This document shows, piece after piece, positions 42,082-51,099 of a stretch of 64,000 nucleotides of DNA. The notes beneath the pieces are model-generated. The model searched no databases. It was not told where the DNA came from and was given only the letters and a program-made list of their open reading frames with translations. The position numbers were made by a program, and so were the translations under genes. Position 1 is the stretch's first letter. Each line of letters begins with the position of its first letter. This DNA is from Citrobacter koseri ATCC BAA-895 (GTDB lineage Bacteria > Pseudomonadota > Gammaproteobacteria > Enterobacterales > Enterobacteriaceae): the NCBI RefSeq assembly GCF_000018045.1, contig NC_009792.1:992001-1056000 (forward strand), written 5' to 3'.

Positions 42082-42885
42082 GTGGCAGAACCGTTAACCG
42101 TATCCCCCGAACTGTCCGCAAACTATGCTTATTTTTTCGATCTTGATGGGACGCTGGCGGAGATTAAACCACACCCGGATCAGGTGGTGGTGCCGCACAA
42201 TATTCTCCAGCTGTTACACCGCCTCTCGACGCATAACGCAGGGGCGCTGGCATTGATTTCAGGGCGCTCAATGGCTGAACTTGATGCGCTCTCAGCCCCC
42301 TTTTGCTTTCCCCTCGCCGGGGTGCATGGGGCGGAACGCCGTGACATCAATGGTAATACCCATATCGTGCGCCTTCCGCAGGCGATAGCACGCGATGTCA
42401 GCGCGCAGCTGCACGCCGCGCTGGGAAATCTTCCAGGGGCGGAACTGGAAGCGAAAGGCATGGCCTTTGCGCTGCATTACCGGCAGGCGCCGCAGCATGA
42501 GGCGACGTTGCTGGCGCTGGCGCAGCACATTACGCAGAAATGGCCACAGCTTGCGCTTCAGCCGGGTAAATGCGTGGTGGAGATTAAACCGAAAGGCGCG
42601 AACAAAGGGGAGGCCATTGCCGCGTTTATGCAAGAAGCGCCATTTGCAGGGCGTATCCCTGTCTTTGTGGGCGATGACTTGACGGATGAGGCGGGCTTTG
42701 ACGTCGTCAATAATTTGGGAGGGATTTCAGTCAAAGTGGGTGCCGGGGCGACCCGGGCAACAGGACGTCTGGCAGGCGTTCCTGAGGTCTGGCGCTGGCT
42801 GGAAGAAATTAACAATCCACAACAAGAAAAAAAATTAATGAATGACAGGAGAGATGGCTATGGGTCGTTTAGTCGTAGTATCTAA
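42082..42885 (+). CDS. otsB: Trehalose-6-phosphate phosphatase OtsB
   Basis: A HAD-family phosphatase that releases trehalose from trehalose-6-phosphate during osmotic and stationary stress. It has motif I DLDGTLAEI, motif II ISGRS, and motif IV GDDLTDEAGF. The product is 267 residues. The start is taken as GTG at 42082 (VAEPLTVSPE), behind aaggagg. An ATG at 42061 would place the ribosome binding site inside the gene. The end overlaps otsA by 26 bases. Confidence 0.95.
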   Translation: MAEPLTVSPELSANYAYFFDLDGTLAEIKPHPDQVVVPHNILQLLHRLSTHNAGALALISGRSMAELDALSAPFCFPLAGVHGAERRDINGNTHIVRLPQAIARDVSAQLHAALGNLPGAELEAKGMAFALHYRQAPQHEATLLALAQHITQKWPQLALQPGKCVVEIKPKGANKGEAIAAFMQEAPFAGRIPVFVGDDLTDEAGFDVVNNLGGISVKVGAGATRATGRLAGVPEVWRWLEEINNPQQEKKLMNDRRDGYGSFSRSI

Positions 42886-44281
42886 TCGAATTGCTCCCCC
42901 GGATAATAAAGGCGGCGCGGGTGGCCTGGCAGTTGGCGTACTGGGCGCATTGAAAGCGGCGGGCGGATTGTGGTTCGGCTGGAGTGGCGAGACGGGCAAC
43001 GAGGATAAGCCGTTAAAAAAGGTCACACGAGGCAATATGACCTGGGCGTCTTTTAATCTGAGCGAGCAGGACTACGAGGAATATTATTGCCAGTTTTCGA
43101 ATGCGGTCTTATGGCCTGCCTTCCATTATCGACTCGATCTGGTGCAGTTCCAGCGCCCCGCGTGGGAAGGGTATTCACGGGTGAATGCGCTGCTGGCGGA
43201 TAAGCTGCTGCCCTTACTGAAAGATGACGATATTATCTGGGTTCATGACTATCATTTATTGCCGTTTGCCAGTGAATTGCGCAAGCGGGGCGTGAATAAT
43301 CGCATCGGCTTTTTCTTGCATATCCCTTTCCCGACGCCGGAAATTTTCAATGCTTTGCCGCCGCATGATACGCTGCTGGAACAACTGTGTGATTTTGACT
43401 TACTGGGATTCCAGACGGAAAACGACCGCCTGGCGTTTCTGGACAGTCTGTCAAGTCAGACCAGAGTAACCACGCGCGGCAGTAAGAGCCATTCGGCATG
43501 GGGGAAATCCTTCCGCACTGAGGTCTATCCTATTGGCATTGAACCTGACGAGATCGCACAACAGGCTTCCGGGCCGTTACCGCCGAAACTGGCGCAGCTA
43601 AAAGCGGAGCTGAAAAATGTGCAAAACATTTTTTCCGTTGAGCGTCTGGATTACTCCAAAGGATTACCGGAGCGTTTCCAGGCGTATGAAGCGCTGCTGG
43701 AGAAATACCCCCAGCACCACGGGAAAATTCGCTACACGCAGATAGCGCCGACCTCGCGCGGTGAAGTGCAGGCTTATCAGGATATCCGCCACCAACTGGA
43801 GACGGAAGCAGGGCGTATCAACGGTAAATATGGACAGCTTGGCTGGACGCCGCTCTACTATCTTAACCAGCACTTTGATCGCAAGCTGCTGATGAAGGTG
43901 TTCCGCTACTCGGATGTCGGGTTAGTGACCCCGCTGCGGGATGGCATGAATCTGGTCGCGAAAGAGTTTGTCGCCGCGCAGGACCCGGCAAATCCCGGCG
44001 TTCTCGTTTTGTCGCAGTTTGCCGGTGCGGCGAATGAGTTGACGTCCGCGCTCATTGTTAACCCTTATGATCGGGATGATGTGGCCGTAGCGCTCCACCG
44101 CGCGTTGACCATGCCGCTTGCCGAACGCATTTCACGCCACGCGGAAATGCTTGAGACGATTATTAAAAATGATATTAATCACTGGCAGCAACGGTTTATT
44201 CGCGACCTAAAGGATGTCGCGCCACGTAGCGCAGAAACGCTGCATCGCAATAAGGTCGCCACCTTCCCAAAGCTTGCCTGA
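42860..44281 (+). CDS. otsA: Trehalose-6-phosphate synthase OtsA
   Basis: A GT20 glycosyltransferase that joins UDP-glucose and glucose-6-phosphate. The product is 473 residues. The N-terminal VVSNRIAPP, the VHDYHLLPFA loop, IPFPTPEIF, the catalytic ERLDYSKGLPER and DGMNLVAKEF motifs are intact. The start is the ATG at 42860 (MGRLVVVSN), at proper distance from aggag; an ATG two codons upstream is too close. It is coupled to otsB. Confidence 0.97.
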   Translation: MGRLVVVSNRIAPPDNKGGAGGLAVGVLGALKAAGGLWFGWSGETGNEDKPLKKVTRGNMTWASFNLSEQDYEEYYCQFSNAVLWPAFHYRLDLVQFQRPAWEGYSRVNALLADKLLPLLKDDDIIWVHDYHLLPFASELRKRGVNNRIGFFLHIPFPTPEIFNALPPHDTLLEQLCDFDLLGFQTENDRLAFLDSLSSQTRVTTRGSKSHSAWGKSFRTEVYPIGIEPDEIAQQASGPLPPKLAQLKAELKNVQNIFSVERLDYSKGLPERFQAYEALLEKYPQHHGKIRYTQIAPTSRGEVQAYQDIRHQLETEAGRINGKYGQLGWTPLYYLNQHFDRKLLMKVFRYSDVGLVTPLRDGMNLVAKEFVAAQDPANPGVLVLSQFAGAANELTSALIVNPYDRDDVAVALHRALTMPLAERISRHAEMLETIIKNDINHWQQRFIRDLKDVAPRSAETLHRNKVATFPKLA

Positions 44282-44287
44282 CGCCCG

Positions 44288-44716
44288 CTAATCACCGGCA
44301 AGCGGAACCAGCAATACATCAACTTCACTGGCGCTAACGACACTTTTCGCTGAGCAGGACGCTCGCGAAAAGAAGCTGTGATTATGATTGCCGCAAATGA
44401 CCAAATCCACCTGCTGCTTACGACACACATCCAGAATATGCGCGCTTAACTCCCCGTAAGTAATGAATGTTTGTTCAATCGGGTAGTCTGCCTTCGCACT
44501 CAGTTTGTCGAGAAAATCCTGCGTCTCTTCATGCATCACCTCCCGCAAATCTTCCAGCATGGGGGCGGCGAATTGATTATACAGCTCGGGATCAGAGGCG
44601 AGGGTAATCAGGCTAATGCGGGCATTGACGGGACGAGCAATGGAGACAGCTTTCGCTAACAGCTGCTGACTTTCGGGGGTAACGGCGACGGCGACAAGAA
44701 TATGCGTATAGCTCAT
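44288..44716 (-). CDS. uspC: Universal stress protein UspC
   Basis: A 142-residue Usp-fold protein. In E. coli, UspC supports motility and osmotic signalling (KdpD scaffold) and is induced by stress. The fold is recognisable from ILVAVAVTPESQQLL and the C-terminal VICGNHNHSFFSRASCSAKSV. The start is the ATG at 44716 (MSYTHILVA) with a aaggagcg ribosome binding site. It is convergent with otsA and lies upstream of flhDC in divergent orientation. Confidence 0.95.
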   Translation of the reverse strand: MSYTHILVAVAVTPESQQLLAKAVSIARPVNARISLITLASDPELYNQFAAPMLEDLREVMHEETQDFLDKLSAKADYPIEQTFITYGELSAHILDVCRKQQVDLVICGNHNHSFFSRASCSAKSVVSASEVDVLLVPLAGD

Positions 44717-45220
44717 AACTCGCTCCTTATTGCAAGAATATGAGGTTTCTTCTTCAGCTTTACTCTGTTTAGTCGAATTCTGCAATGTTTTCCTGTGACG
44801 ATAGTGTGAAGGTTATCATAATAATTCATTAATTATTCTTATAAATGGAATAGTGGCATAACGCACATTGTAAACGTTATTGCGCGCTTTAACTTAAATC
44901 GACCAATTATGAAAACAAAATGTTAATTACGATGTAACAAAAATTAACTTGTTATGCATCATAGATACCGTCTATTGGTTAACCCTGCTTAATATTTAAG
45001 TGGTTGTTTAGAAACGATTAAATTATTTTACGTCCCCGACAGGAATATTCAGGAAGGGGGATATTTTCAGATGTTATTTTAACGGTGCTAAACATAACGC
45101 ATGAGTGATTATTTACGCACATATTCGTGTATCTGGAATAGAAAAACTGAACGAAAGGCTAAAAAATAATCAAAATAAAAGTTCAACTGATGGATTTATG
45201 TTAAGTATTTGGATGATTTA
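44717..45220. other. AT-rich upstream region of flhDC
   Basis: About 500 bases of very AT-rich DNA between uspC and the CRP site of flhD. It should contain the uspC promoter and the distal H-NS/LysR-type control region described for flhDC in E. coli. No individual site is called. A 61-codon ORF at 45105-45290 overlaps the CRP site and promoter and is not supported. Confidence 0.5.
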
Positions 45221-45236
45221 TGTGATCTGGATCACA
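45221..45236 (+). promoter_or_regulatory. CRP site of the flhDC promoter
   Basis: TGTGA-tctgga-TCACA is a perfect match to the CRP core. Its centre (45228.5) lies about 71 bases upstream of the inferred start near 45300, the position known for E. coli flhDC. Confidence 0.9.
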
Positions 45237-45264
45237 TATTTCTCAAATTCGCAGCCCGGCTCCG

Positions 45265-45293
45265 TTGTATGTGTTCGTGCTGACGAGTAGAGT
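45265..45293 (+). promoter_or_regulatory. flhDC core promoter
   Basis: TTGTAT (45265-45270) and TAGAGT (45288-45293) are separated by 17 bases. The start would be near 45300, leaving a leader of about 210 bases before flhD. The leader holds several GGA motifs of the type bound by CsrA, including ones next to the ribosome binding site. Confidence 0.7.
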
Positions 45294-45303
45294 TGCGTCG
45301 AAT

Positions 45304-45317
45304 TAGGAAAAATCTTA
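45304..45317 (+). promoter_or_regulatory. RcsAB box-like site in the flhDC leader
   Basis: TAGGAAAAATCTTA matches 12 of 14 positions of the RcsAB box (read as TAGGAATATTCTTA). It lies just downstream of the inferred start, where RcsB represses flhDC in E. coli. Confidence 0.7.
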
Positions 45318-45509
45318 GGCATTTTGTAATAAATCATGTAAACGTGTAAAAACCTGACACCCCATTAAGGGGGGTTTTACTGTATGCATCGGTGCCTGGG
45401 CGTGGCTATGCATTTGACCTTTTTGCTTTTTTTACCGGGGATTCCCGGCGACATCACGGGGTGCGGTTACACCGCATAAAAATAAAGTTGGTTATTCTGG
45501 ATGGGAACA

Positions 45510-45860
45510 ATGCATACATCCGAGTTGCTGAAACACATTTATGACATCAATCTGTCATATTTACTCCTTGCACAGCGTCTGATCGTTCAGGACAAAGCAT
45601 CCGCGATGTTCCGCCTTGGTATCAGTGAAGAGATGGCGAACACGTTGGGTACTCTGACTCTTCCACAAATGGTTAAACTGGCCGAAACAAACCAGCTGGT
45701 ATGTCATTTCCGTTTTGACAACCACCAGACAGTTACCCAGCTGACCCAGGATTCTCGCGTTGACGATCTTCAGCAAATTCATACCGGTATCATGCTTTCA
45801 ACACGCCTGTTACACGATGTGAATCAGGCCGATGATGCGGCGCGTAAGAAAAGGGCTTGA
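45510..45860 (+). CDS. flhD: Flagellar master regulator subunit FlhD
   Basis: FlhD forms the FlhD4C2 complex that activates class-2 flagellar promoters with sigma-70. The product is 116 residues starting MHTSELLKH, the family N terminus. An in-frame ATG at 45501 would add three residues. The dimer disulfide cysteine (LVCHFRF) and helical core are conserved. The stop overlaps the region of the flhC start. Confidence 0.97.
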   Translation: MHTSELLKHIYDINLSYLLLAQRLIVQDKASAMFRLGISEEMANTLGTLTLPQMVKLAETNQLVCHFRFDNHQTVTQLTQDSRVDDLQQIHTGIMLSTRLLHDVNQADDAARKKRA

Positions 45861-45862
45861 TG

Positions 45863-46441
45863 ATGAGTGAAAAAAGCATTGTTCAGGAAGCTCGCGATAT
45901 CCAGTTAGCGATGGAATTGATCTCTTTGGGCGCCCGTTTGCAAATGCTGGAAAGCGAAACGCAGTTAAGTCGTGGTCGCCTCATCAAATTATACAAAGAG
46001 TTACGCGGCAGTCCTCCGCCAAAAGGTATGCTTCCTTTTTCAACGGACTGGTTTATGACATGGGAGCAAAACATTCATGCCTCCATGTTTTGCAACGCCT
46101 GGCAGTTCTTACTCAAAACCGGTCTGTGCAGCGGCGTGGATGCGGTCATTAAAGCGTACCGTCTGTATCTGGAACAGTGCCCGCAGGCGGAAGACGGGCC
46201 ATTGTTGGCGTTAACACGCGCATGGACGCTGGTGCGTTTCGTGGAAAGCGGGCTGCTTGAATTATCGACCTGTAATTGCTGTGGCGGGAATTTTATTACC
46301 CATGCGCATCAGCCTGCGGGGAGTTTTGCCTGTAGTTTGTGCCAGCCGCCGTCCCGCGCAGTAAAAAGACGTAAACTTTCCCAAAATGCTGCCGATATTA
46401 TTCCACAACTGCTGGATGAACAGATCGAACAGGCTGTTTAA
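45863..46441 (+). CDS. flhC: Flagellar master regulator subunit FlhC
   Basis: FlhC is the partner of FlhD and carries the zinc site and most DNA contacts. The product is 192 residues. The four zinc cysteines are visible in NCCGGNF and FACSLCQPP (about 135-160), each in its conserved spacing. Two adjacent ATGs occur (45860 and 45863); the second gives the family start MSEKSIVQ. A sigma-28 promoter for the next operon lies inside the 3' end of the gene. Confidence 0.97.
   Translation: MSEKSIVQEARDIQLAMELISLGARLQMLESETQLSRGRLIKLYKELRGSPPPKGMLPFSTDWFMTWEQNIHASMFCNAWQFLLKTGLCSGVDAVIKAYRLYLEQCPQAEDGPLLALTRAWTLVRFVESGLLELSTCNCCGGNFITHAHQPAGSFACSLCQPPSRAVKRRKLSQNAADIIPQLLDEQIEQAV
46372..46398 (+). 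promoter_or_regulatory. Sigma-28 promoter inside flhC (motA operon / MotR)
   Basis: TAAACTTT (46372-46379), an 11-base spacer and GCCGATAT (46391-46398) match the sigma-28 consensus at 14 of 16 positions. It lies in the last 25 codons of flhC and reads toward motA. No other convincing sigma-28 site is found upstream of motA. Confidence 0.88.
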
Positions 46442-46498
46442 CCGATACGGTGTGGACAAACACTCCAGCAGCGGTAAGTAATTACCGCTGCTTTTTTT
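46405..46498 (+). ncRNA. motR: MotR-like sigma-28-dependent small RNA
   Basis: A transcript from the sigma-28 promoter inside flhC to the terminator at 46468-46498 would be about 94 bases. This matches the position and size of the E. coli sRNA MotR, from the motA leader. The 5' end is inferred from the promoter; the 3' end is the hairpin with a T run, a form suited to Hfq. Read-through would produce the motA mRNA. Confidence 0.6.
46468..46498 (+). terminator. Terminator between flhC and motA
   Basis: GCAGCGGTAA-gtaa-TTACCGCTGC followed by seven T residues, a strong Rho-independent terminator. It lies between the sigma-28 promoter and motA, so motA expression must rely on partial read-through. 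Confidence 0.92.
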
Positions 46499-46564
46499 GC
46501 CTTGCCGACGTGTTATTCGCCCGACTGTACATCCTGTTTTAGTCAACAGCGGAAGGATGATGTC

Positions 46565-47455
46565 GTGCTTATCTTATTAGGTTACCTGGTAGTTCTCGGT
46601 ACAGTTTTCGGTGGTTACATGATGACCGGCGGACACCTTGGAGCACTCTATCAACCGGCTGAATTCGTCATCATCGGTGGTGCGGGGATCGGGGCATTCA
46701 TTGTCGGTAACAACGGCAAAGCGATCAAAGGGACGTTAAAGGCGCTCCCGTTACTGTTTCGTCGTTCGAAATACACAAAAGCGATGTACATGGATTTGCT
46801 GGCGTTGCTCTATCGCCTGATGGCCAAATCGCGTCAGCAGGGGATGTTCTCGCTGGAACGTGACATTGAAAACCCGAAAGAGAGTGAAATTTTTGCCAGC
46901 TATCCGCGTATTCTGGCCGACGCGGTCATGCTTGATTTTATCGTCGATTATCTGCGCCTGATCATCAGCGGCAACATGAATACCTTTGAAATTGAGGCGC
47001 TGATGGATGAGGAAATTGAAACCCACGAAAGCGAGGCGGAAGTTCCTGCCAACAGCCTGGCGCTGATGGGCGATTCATTACCGGCATTTGGTATCGTTGC
47101 GGCGGTCATGGGGGTTGTCCATGCGCTGGCTTCCGCCGATCGTCCGGCGGCTGAACTGGGGGCGCTGATCGCCCATGCGATGGTGGGGACATTCCTCGGG
47201 ATTTTATTGGCCTATGGGTTTATCTCGCCACTCGCCAGCGTGCTGCGTCAAAAGAGCGCTGAAACCACCAAAATGATGCAGTGCGTAAAAATCACACTGC
47301 TTTCTAACCTGAACGGTTATGCGCCGCCGATCGCCGTCGAATTTGGTCGTAAAACATTGTATTCCAGCGAACGTCCTTCGTTCATTGAACTGGAAGAGCA
47401 CGTACGCGCAGTGAGAAACCCGAACCAGCAGCAGACGACGACCGAGGAAGCATGA
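46565..47455 (+). CDS. motA: Flagellar motor stator protein MotA
   Basis: The proton-conducting stator subunit, with four membrane spans and a large cytoplasmic loop. R90 (MAKSR) and E98 (FSLERD), the residues that touch the FliG torque helix, are present. The product is 296 residues. The start is GTG at 46565 (VLILLGYLVV) with an aaggatga ribosome binding site, as in E. coli; an in-frame extension upstream lies in the leader. It is coupled to motB (ATGA). Confidence 0.97.
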   Translation: MLILLGYLVVLGTVFGGYMMTGGHLGALYQPAEFVIIGGAGIGAFIVGNNGKAIKGTLKALPLLFRRSKYTKAMYMDLLALLYRLMAKSRQQGMFSLERDIENPKESEIFASYPRILADAVMLDFIVDYLRLIISGNMNTFEIEALMDEEIETHESEAEVPANSLALMGDSLPAFGIVAAVMGVVHALASADRPAAELGALIAHAMVGTFLGILLAYGFISPLASVLRQKSAETTKMMQCVKITLLSNLNGYAPPIAVEFGRKTLYSSERPSFIELEEHVRAVRNPNQQQTTTEEA

Positions 47456-48378
47456 AGAATCAGCCCCATCCAATTATCGTCGTAAAACGGCGGAAACATA
47501 AGGGTCACGGCGGGGCGCATGGCTCCTGGAAAATTGCTTACGCCGACTTTATGACGGCGATGATGGCTTTTTTCCTCGTCATGTGGCTGATTTCTATCTC
47601 CAGTCCTAAAGAATTGATTCAAATTGCCGAATATTTCCGTACGCCGCTGGCAACAGCGATAACGGGCGGACATCGCATCGCGAACAGTGAAAGTCCGATC
47701 CCCGGCGGCGGCGAGGACTACACCCAGCAGCAGGGTGAAGTGAACAAGCAACCCAATATTGATGAACTGAAAAAGCGTATGGAGCAGAGCCGTCTGAGCA
47801 AATTGCGCGGCGACCTGGATCAGCTGATTGAGTCCGATCCCAAATTGCGCGCATTGCGGCCGCACCTGAAGATTGACCTGGTTCAGGAAGGGCTGCGCAT
47901 TCAGATTATCGACAGCCAGAATCGCCCGATGTTTAAGACGGGCAGCGCAGAGGTTGAACCTTACATGCGTGACATTCTGCGTGGTATTGCGCCGGTGTTG
48001 AACGGTATTCCTAACCGCATCAGCCTTTCCGGTCATACGGATGATTTCCCGTACGCCAGCGGCGAACGGGGATACAGCAACTGGGAATTGTCGGCCGACC
48101 GCGCCAATGCCTCGCGTCGCGAGCTGGTGGTTGGCGGTCTGGATGATGGAAAAGTATTACGGGTGGTAGGCATGGCCGCCACGATGCGTCTGAGCGATCG
48201 CGGTCCTGATGACGCCATCAACCGCCGTATAAGTCTGCTGGTGTTGAACAAGCAGGCAGAAGAGGCCATTTTGCATGAAAACGCTGAAAGCCAGAATGAG
48301 CCGGTAAGTGTCTTACAACAGCCAGCGGCACTCCCGCCGGTAAGCGTTCCCACATCGCCACCAGCCAATCCGAGGTGA
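47452..48378 (+). CDS. motB: Flagellar motor stator protein MotB
   Basis: The stator subunit that anchors the motor to peptidoglycan. It has one membrane span near 28-50 with the proton-binding D32 (AYADFMTAMMAF). The C-terminal OmpA-like domain (about 160-270) binds peptidoglycan (LSGHTDDFPYASGE, NWELSADRANASRRELV). The product is 308 residues, as in E. coli. Confidence 0.98.
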   Translation: MKNQPHPIIVVKRRKHKGHGGAHGSWKIAYADFMTAMMAFFLVMWLISISSPKELIQIAEYFRTPLATAITGGHRIANSESPIPGGGEDYTQQQGEVNKQPNIDELKKRMEQSRLSKLRGDLDQLIESDPKLRALRPHLKIDLVQEGLRIQIIDSQNRPMFKTGSAEVEPYMRDILRGIAPVLNGIPNRISLSGHTDDFPYASGERGYSNWELSADRANASRRELVVGGLDDGKVLRVVGMAATMRLSDRGPDDAINRRISLLVLNKQAEEAILHENAESQNEPVSVLQQPAALPPVSVPTSPPANPR

Positions 48379-48382
48379 TAGC

Positions 48383-50416
48383 GTGAGCATGGATATTAGC
48401 GATTTTTATCAGACATTTTTTGATGAAGCTGACGAGCTGTTGGCTGACATGGAGCAGCACCTGCTTGATTTGGCGCCTGAAGCCCCGGACTCTGAGCAAC
48501 TGAATGCCATTTTTCGTGCGGCGCACTCCATTAAAGGCGGCGCAGGTACTTTCGGCTTTACCGTTTTGCAGGAAACAACCCACTTGATGGAAAACCTGCT
48601 GGATGAAGCCCGGCGCGGTGAGATGCAGCTCAATACCGACATTATCAACCTGTTTTTGGAAACGAAAGATATTATGCAGGAACAGCTCGACGCCTATAAA
48701 AGCTCGGAAGAGCCGGATGCCGCAAGCTTCGAATATATCTGCAACGCGTTACGTCAGTTAGCGCTCGAGGCGAAAGGGGAAACCGCTCCGGCGGTGGTTA
48801 ACGCTGCCAAACTGAGCGTCGTCGACGGTACGGCGATACAGGAAGAGACAGTCGCACAGGAAAACAGCGCGGAAGAGAGCAAACTGCGCGTGGTTCTTTC
48901 GCGCCTGAAAGCCAATGAAGTCGATCTGCTTGAAGAAGAGTTGGGCAACCTGGCCACCTTAACGGATGTGGTGAAAGGCGAGGATTCGCTGTCCGCGACC
49001 CTCGACGGCACGATTGCGGAAGATGACATCATTGCGGTGCTCTGCTTTGTGATTGAAGCCGATCAGATAGCCTTTGAGACGGTCTCCTCAGCCCCGGTCG
49101 CGCAGGTCGAGGAGCCTGTTGCTGTGGCAACTACGCCGCAACCGACCGCAGTGGTTCCTGTTGCCAAAGCCGCCGCCAGCGAACCGCAGTCCGGGCGCGC
49201 CGAGCGTGAAAAGCCGGCCCGTGAGCGAGAGTCAACCAGTATTCGCGTGGCGGTTGAGAAAGTAGACCAGTTGATCAACCTGGTCGGCGAACTGGTGATT
49301 ACTCAGTCAATGCTGGCCCAGCGTTCTAATGAACTGGACCCGGTTAATCATGGCGATCTCATCACCAGCATGGGTCAGTTACAACGTAACGCCCGCGATC
49401 TGCAAGAGTCGGTGATGTCGATTCGTATGATGCCGATGGAGTACGTCTTCAGCCGCTTCCCGCGTCTGGTGCGCGACCTGGCGGGTAAACTGGGCAAACA
49501 GGTCGAACTGACCCTCGTTGGCAGCTCGACGGAACTGGATAAAAGTCTGATTGAACGCATTATCGATCCATTAACCCACCTGGTGCGCAACAGCCTCGAT
49601 CACGGTATCGAGATGCCGGAAACACGCCTTGAAGCCGGGAAGAATGCGATCGGTAATCTGATCCTCTCCGCTGAACACCAGGGCGGCAATATCTGCATTG
49701 AAGTGACCGATGACGGCGCGGGGCTGAATCGCGAGCGCATTCTGGCGAAAGCTGTCTCTCAGGGGATGGCGGTCAACGAAAACATGACCGATGAAGAAGT
49801 GGGCATGTTGATTTTTGCGCCGGGCTTCTCCACCGCCGAGCAGGTGACGGATGTTTCCGGTCGCGGCGTGGGCATGGACGTGGTGAAACGTAACATCCAG
49901 GAGATGGGCGGCCACGTTGAAATCCAGTCGAAGCAGGGGACGGGCACCACCATTCGCATTCTGCTGCCGCTGACGCTGGCTATTCTGGACGGGATGTCCG
50001 TCCGCGTGGCGGGCGAAGTGTTCATTCTGCCGCTGAATGCGGTAATGGAATCGCTGCAACCGCGTGAAGACGATCTGCACCCGCTGGCCGGAGGCGAGCG
50101 CGTACTGGAAGTGCGCGGCGAGTATCTGCCGCTGGTGGAACTGTGGAAAGTCTTTGATGTCGTTGGCGCCAAAACTGAAGCCACGCAGGGCATTGTGGTG
50201 ATCCTGCAAAGCGGCGGTCGCCGTTACGCACTGCTGGTTGATCAGCTTATTGGACAGCACCAGGTGGTAGTGAAAAACCTGGAAAGCAACTATCGCAAGG
50301 TGCCAGGCATTTCTGCGGCGACGATTCTGGGCGACGGCAGCGTGGCGCTGATCGTTGATGTCTCCGCATTGCAGGGTTTAAACCGTGAACAACGTATGGC
50401 GATCACAGCCGCCTGA
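48383..50416 (+). CDS. cheA: Chemotaxis histidine kinase CheA
   Basis: The kinase at the centre of chemotaxis signalling, 677 residues against 654 in E. coli. It has a P1 domain with phospho-H48 (RAAHSIKGGAGTFGF), a P2 CheY/CheB-binding region, a P3 dimer helix, a P4 kinase (NSLDHGIE, DDGAGL, GRGVGMDVV) and a P5 CheW-like domain. The extra length is in the P2-P3 linker (about 135-275), which is Ala/Pro/Glu-rich. The start is GTG at 48383. An internal ATG at 48674 (M98) corresponds to the CheA-short start of E. coli. Confidence 0.98.
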   Translation: MSMDISDFYQTFFDEADELLADMEQHLLDLAPEAPDSEQLNAIFRAAHSIKGGAGTFGFTVLQETTHLMENLLDEARRGEMQLNTDIINLFLETKDIMQEQLDAYKSSEEPDAASFEYICNALRQLALEAKGETAPAVVNAAKLSVVDGTAIQEETVAQENSAEESKLRVVLSRLKANEVDLLEEELGNLATLTDVVKGEDSLSATLDGTIAEDDIIAVLCFVIEADQIAFETVSSAPVAQVEEPVAVATTPQPTAVVPVAKAAASEPQSGRAEREKPARERESTSIRVAVEKVDQLINLVGELVITQSMLAQRSNELDPVNHGDLITSMGQLQRNARDLQESVMSIRMMPMEYVFSRFPRLVRDLAGKLGKQVELTLVGSSTELDKSLIERIIDPLTHLVRNSLDHGIEMPETRLEAGKNAIGNLILSAEHQGGNICIEVTDDGAGLNRERILAKAVSQGMAVNENMTDEEVGMLIFAPGFSTAEQVTDVSGRGVGMDVVKRNIQEMGGHVEIQSKQGTGTTIRILLPLTLAILDGMSVRVAGEVFILPLNAVMESLQPREDDLHPLAGGERVLEVRGEYLPLVELWKVFDVVGAKTEATQGIVVILQSGGRRYALLVDQLIGQHQVVVKNLESNYRKVPGISAATILGDGSVALIVDVSALQGLNREQRMAITAA

Positions 50417-50437
50417 TTGATTGAGAAAGGTAATTAT

Positions 50438-50941
50438 ATGACCGGTATGAGTAATGTAACCAAACTGGCCGGCGAGCCGTCAGGTCAGGAATTCCTGGTA
50501 TTTACACTGGGAGATGAAGAGTACGGTATCGACATCCTGAAAGTGCAGGAGATCCGTGGCTACGATCAGGTCACGCGCATCGCTAACACGCCTTCTTTTA
50601 TTAAAGGGGTGACGAACCTGCGCGGCGTGATTGTGCCGATTGTCGATCTGCGCGTGAAGTTTTGCCAGGGCGACGTTGAGTATAACGATAACACGGTGGT
50701 CATCGTGTTGAATCTGGGACAACGCGTGGTAGGGATTGTGGTGGACGGCGTGTCTGACGTGCTGTCGCTGACGGCGGAGCAAATTCGCCCGGCGCCGGAG
50801 TTTGCCGTTACCCTGTCTACGGAATATCTGACCGGTCTGGGCGCGCTTGGCGAACGTATGTTGATCCTGGTGAACATTGAGAAACTGCTGAACAGCGATG
50901 AGATGGCGCTGCTTGATATCGCCGCTTCCCACGTTGCATAA
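50438..50941 (+). CDS. cheW: Chemotaxis coupling protein CheW
   Basis: CheW links chemoreceptors to CheA in polar arrays. The product is 167 residues, with the conserved receptor-binding face (IRGYDQVTRIANTPSFIKG) and VDGVSDVLSL. The start is the ATG at 50438 (MTGMSNVTK) with a gagaaagg ribosome binding site; the seven-codon extension upstream is not family-like. It is last in motAB-cheAW. Confidence 0.97.
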   Translation: MTGMSNVTKLAGEPSGQEFLVFTLGDEEYGIDILKVQEIRGYDQVTRIANTPSFIKGVTNLRGVIVPIVDLRVKFCQGDVEYNDNTVVIVLNLGQRVVGIVVDGVSDVLSLTAEQIRPAPEFAVTLSTEYLTGLGALGERMLILVNIEKLLNSDEMALLDIAASHVA

Positions 50942-50955
50942 CCGTTGACTGCCTG

Positions 50956-51094
50956 TGCCGGATGACGCTTCGCTTATCCGGCCTACGGGTGAGGCGCGCT
51001 CTGTTTGTGCCGGATGGCGCTTTGCTTATCCGGCCTACACATGACTCATCACTGTATGTAGGCCGGATAAGGTGTTTACACCGCCATCCGGCAA
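50956..51094. repeat. Triple REP cluster (BIME) between cheW and the symporter gene
   Basis: Three REP units: 50956-50987 and 51007-51038 in the same orientation (tgccggatg ... cttatccggcctac) and 51057-51094 inverted (ggccggataagg ... catccggc). They lie between the convergent cheW and symporter stops. The first two are near-copies. Confidence 0.9.
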
Positions 51095-51099
51095 ATACA

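Noticed and set aside
45105..45290. A 61-codon ORF upstream of flhD
   Set aside because: It overlaps the CRP site and flhD promoter, is Lys/Asn-rich by composition only, and has no convincing ribosome binding site.
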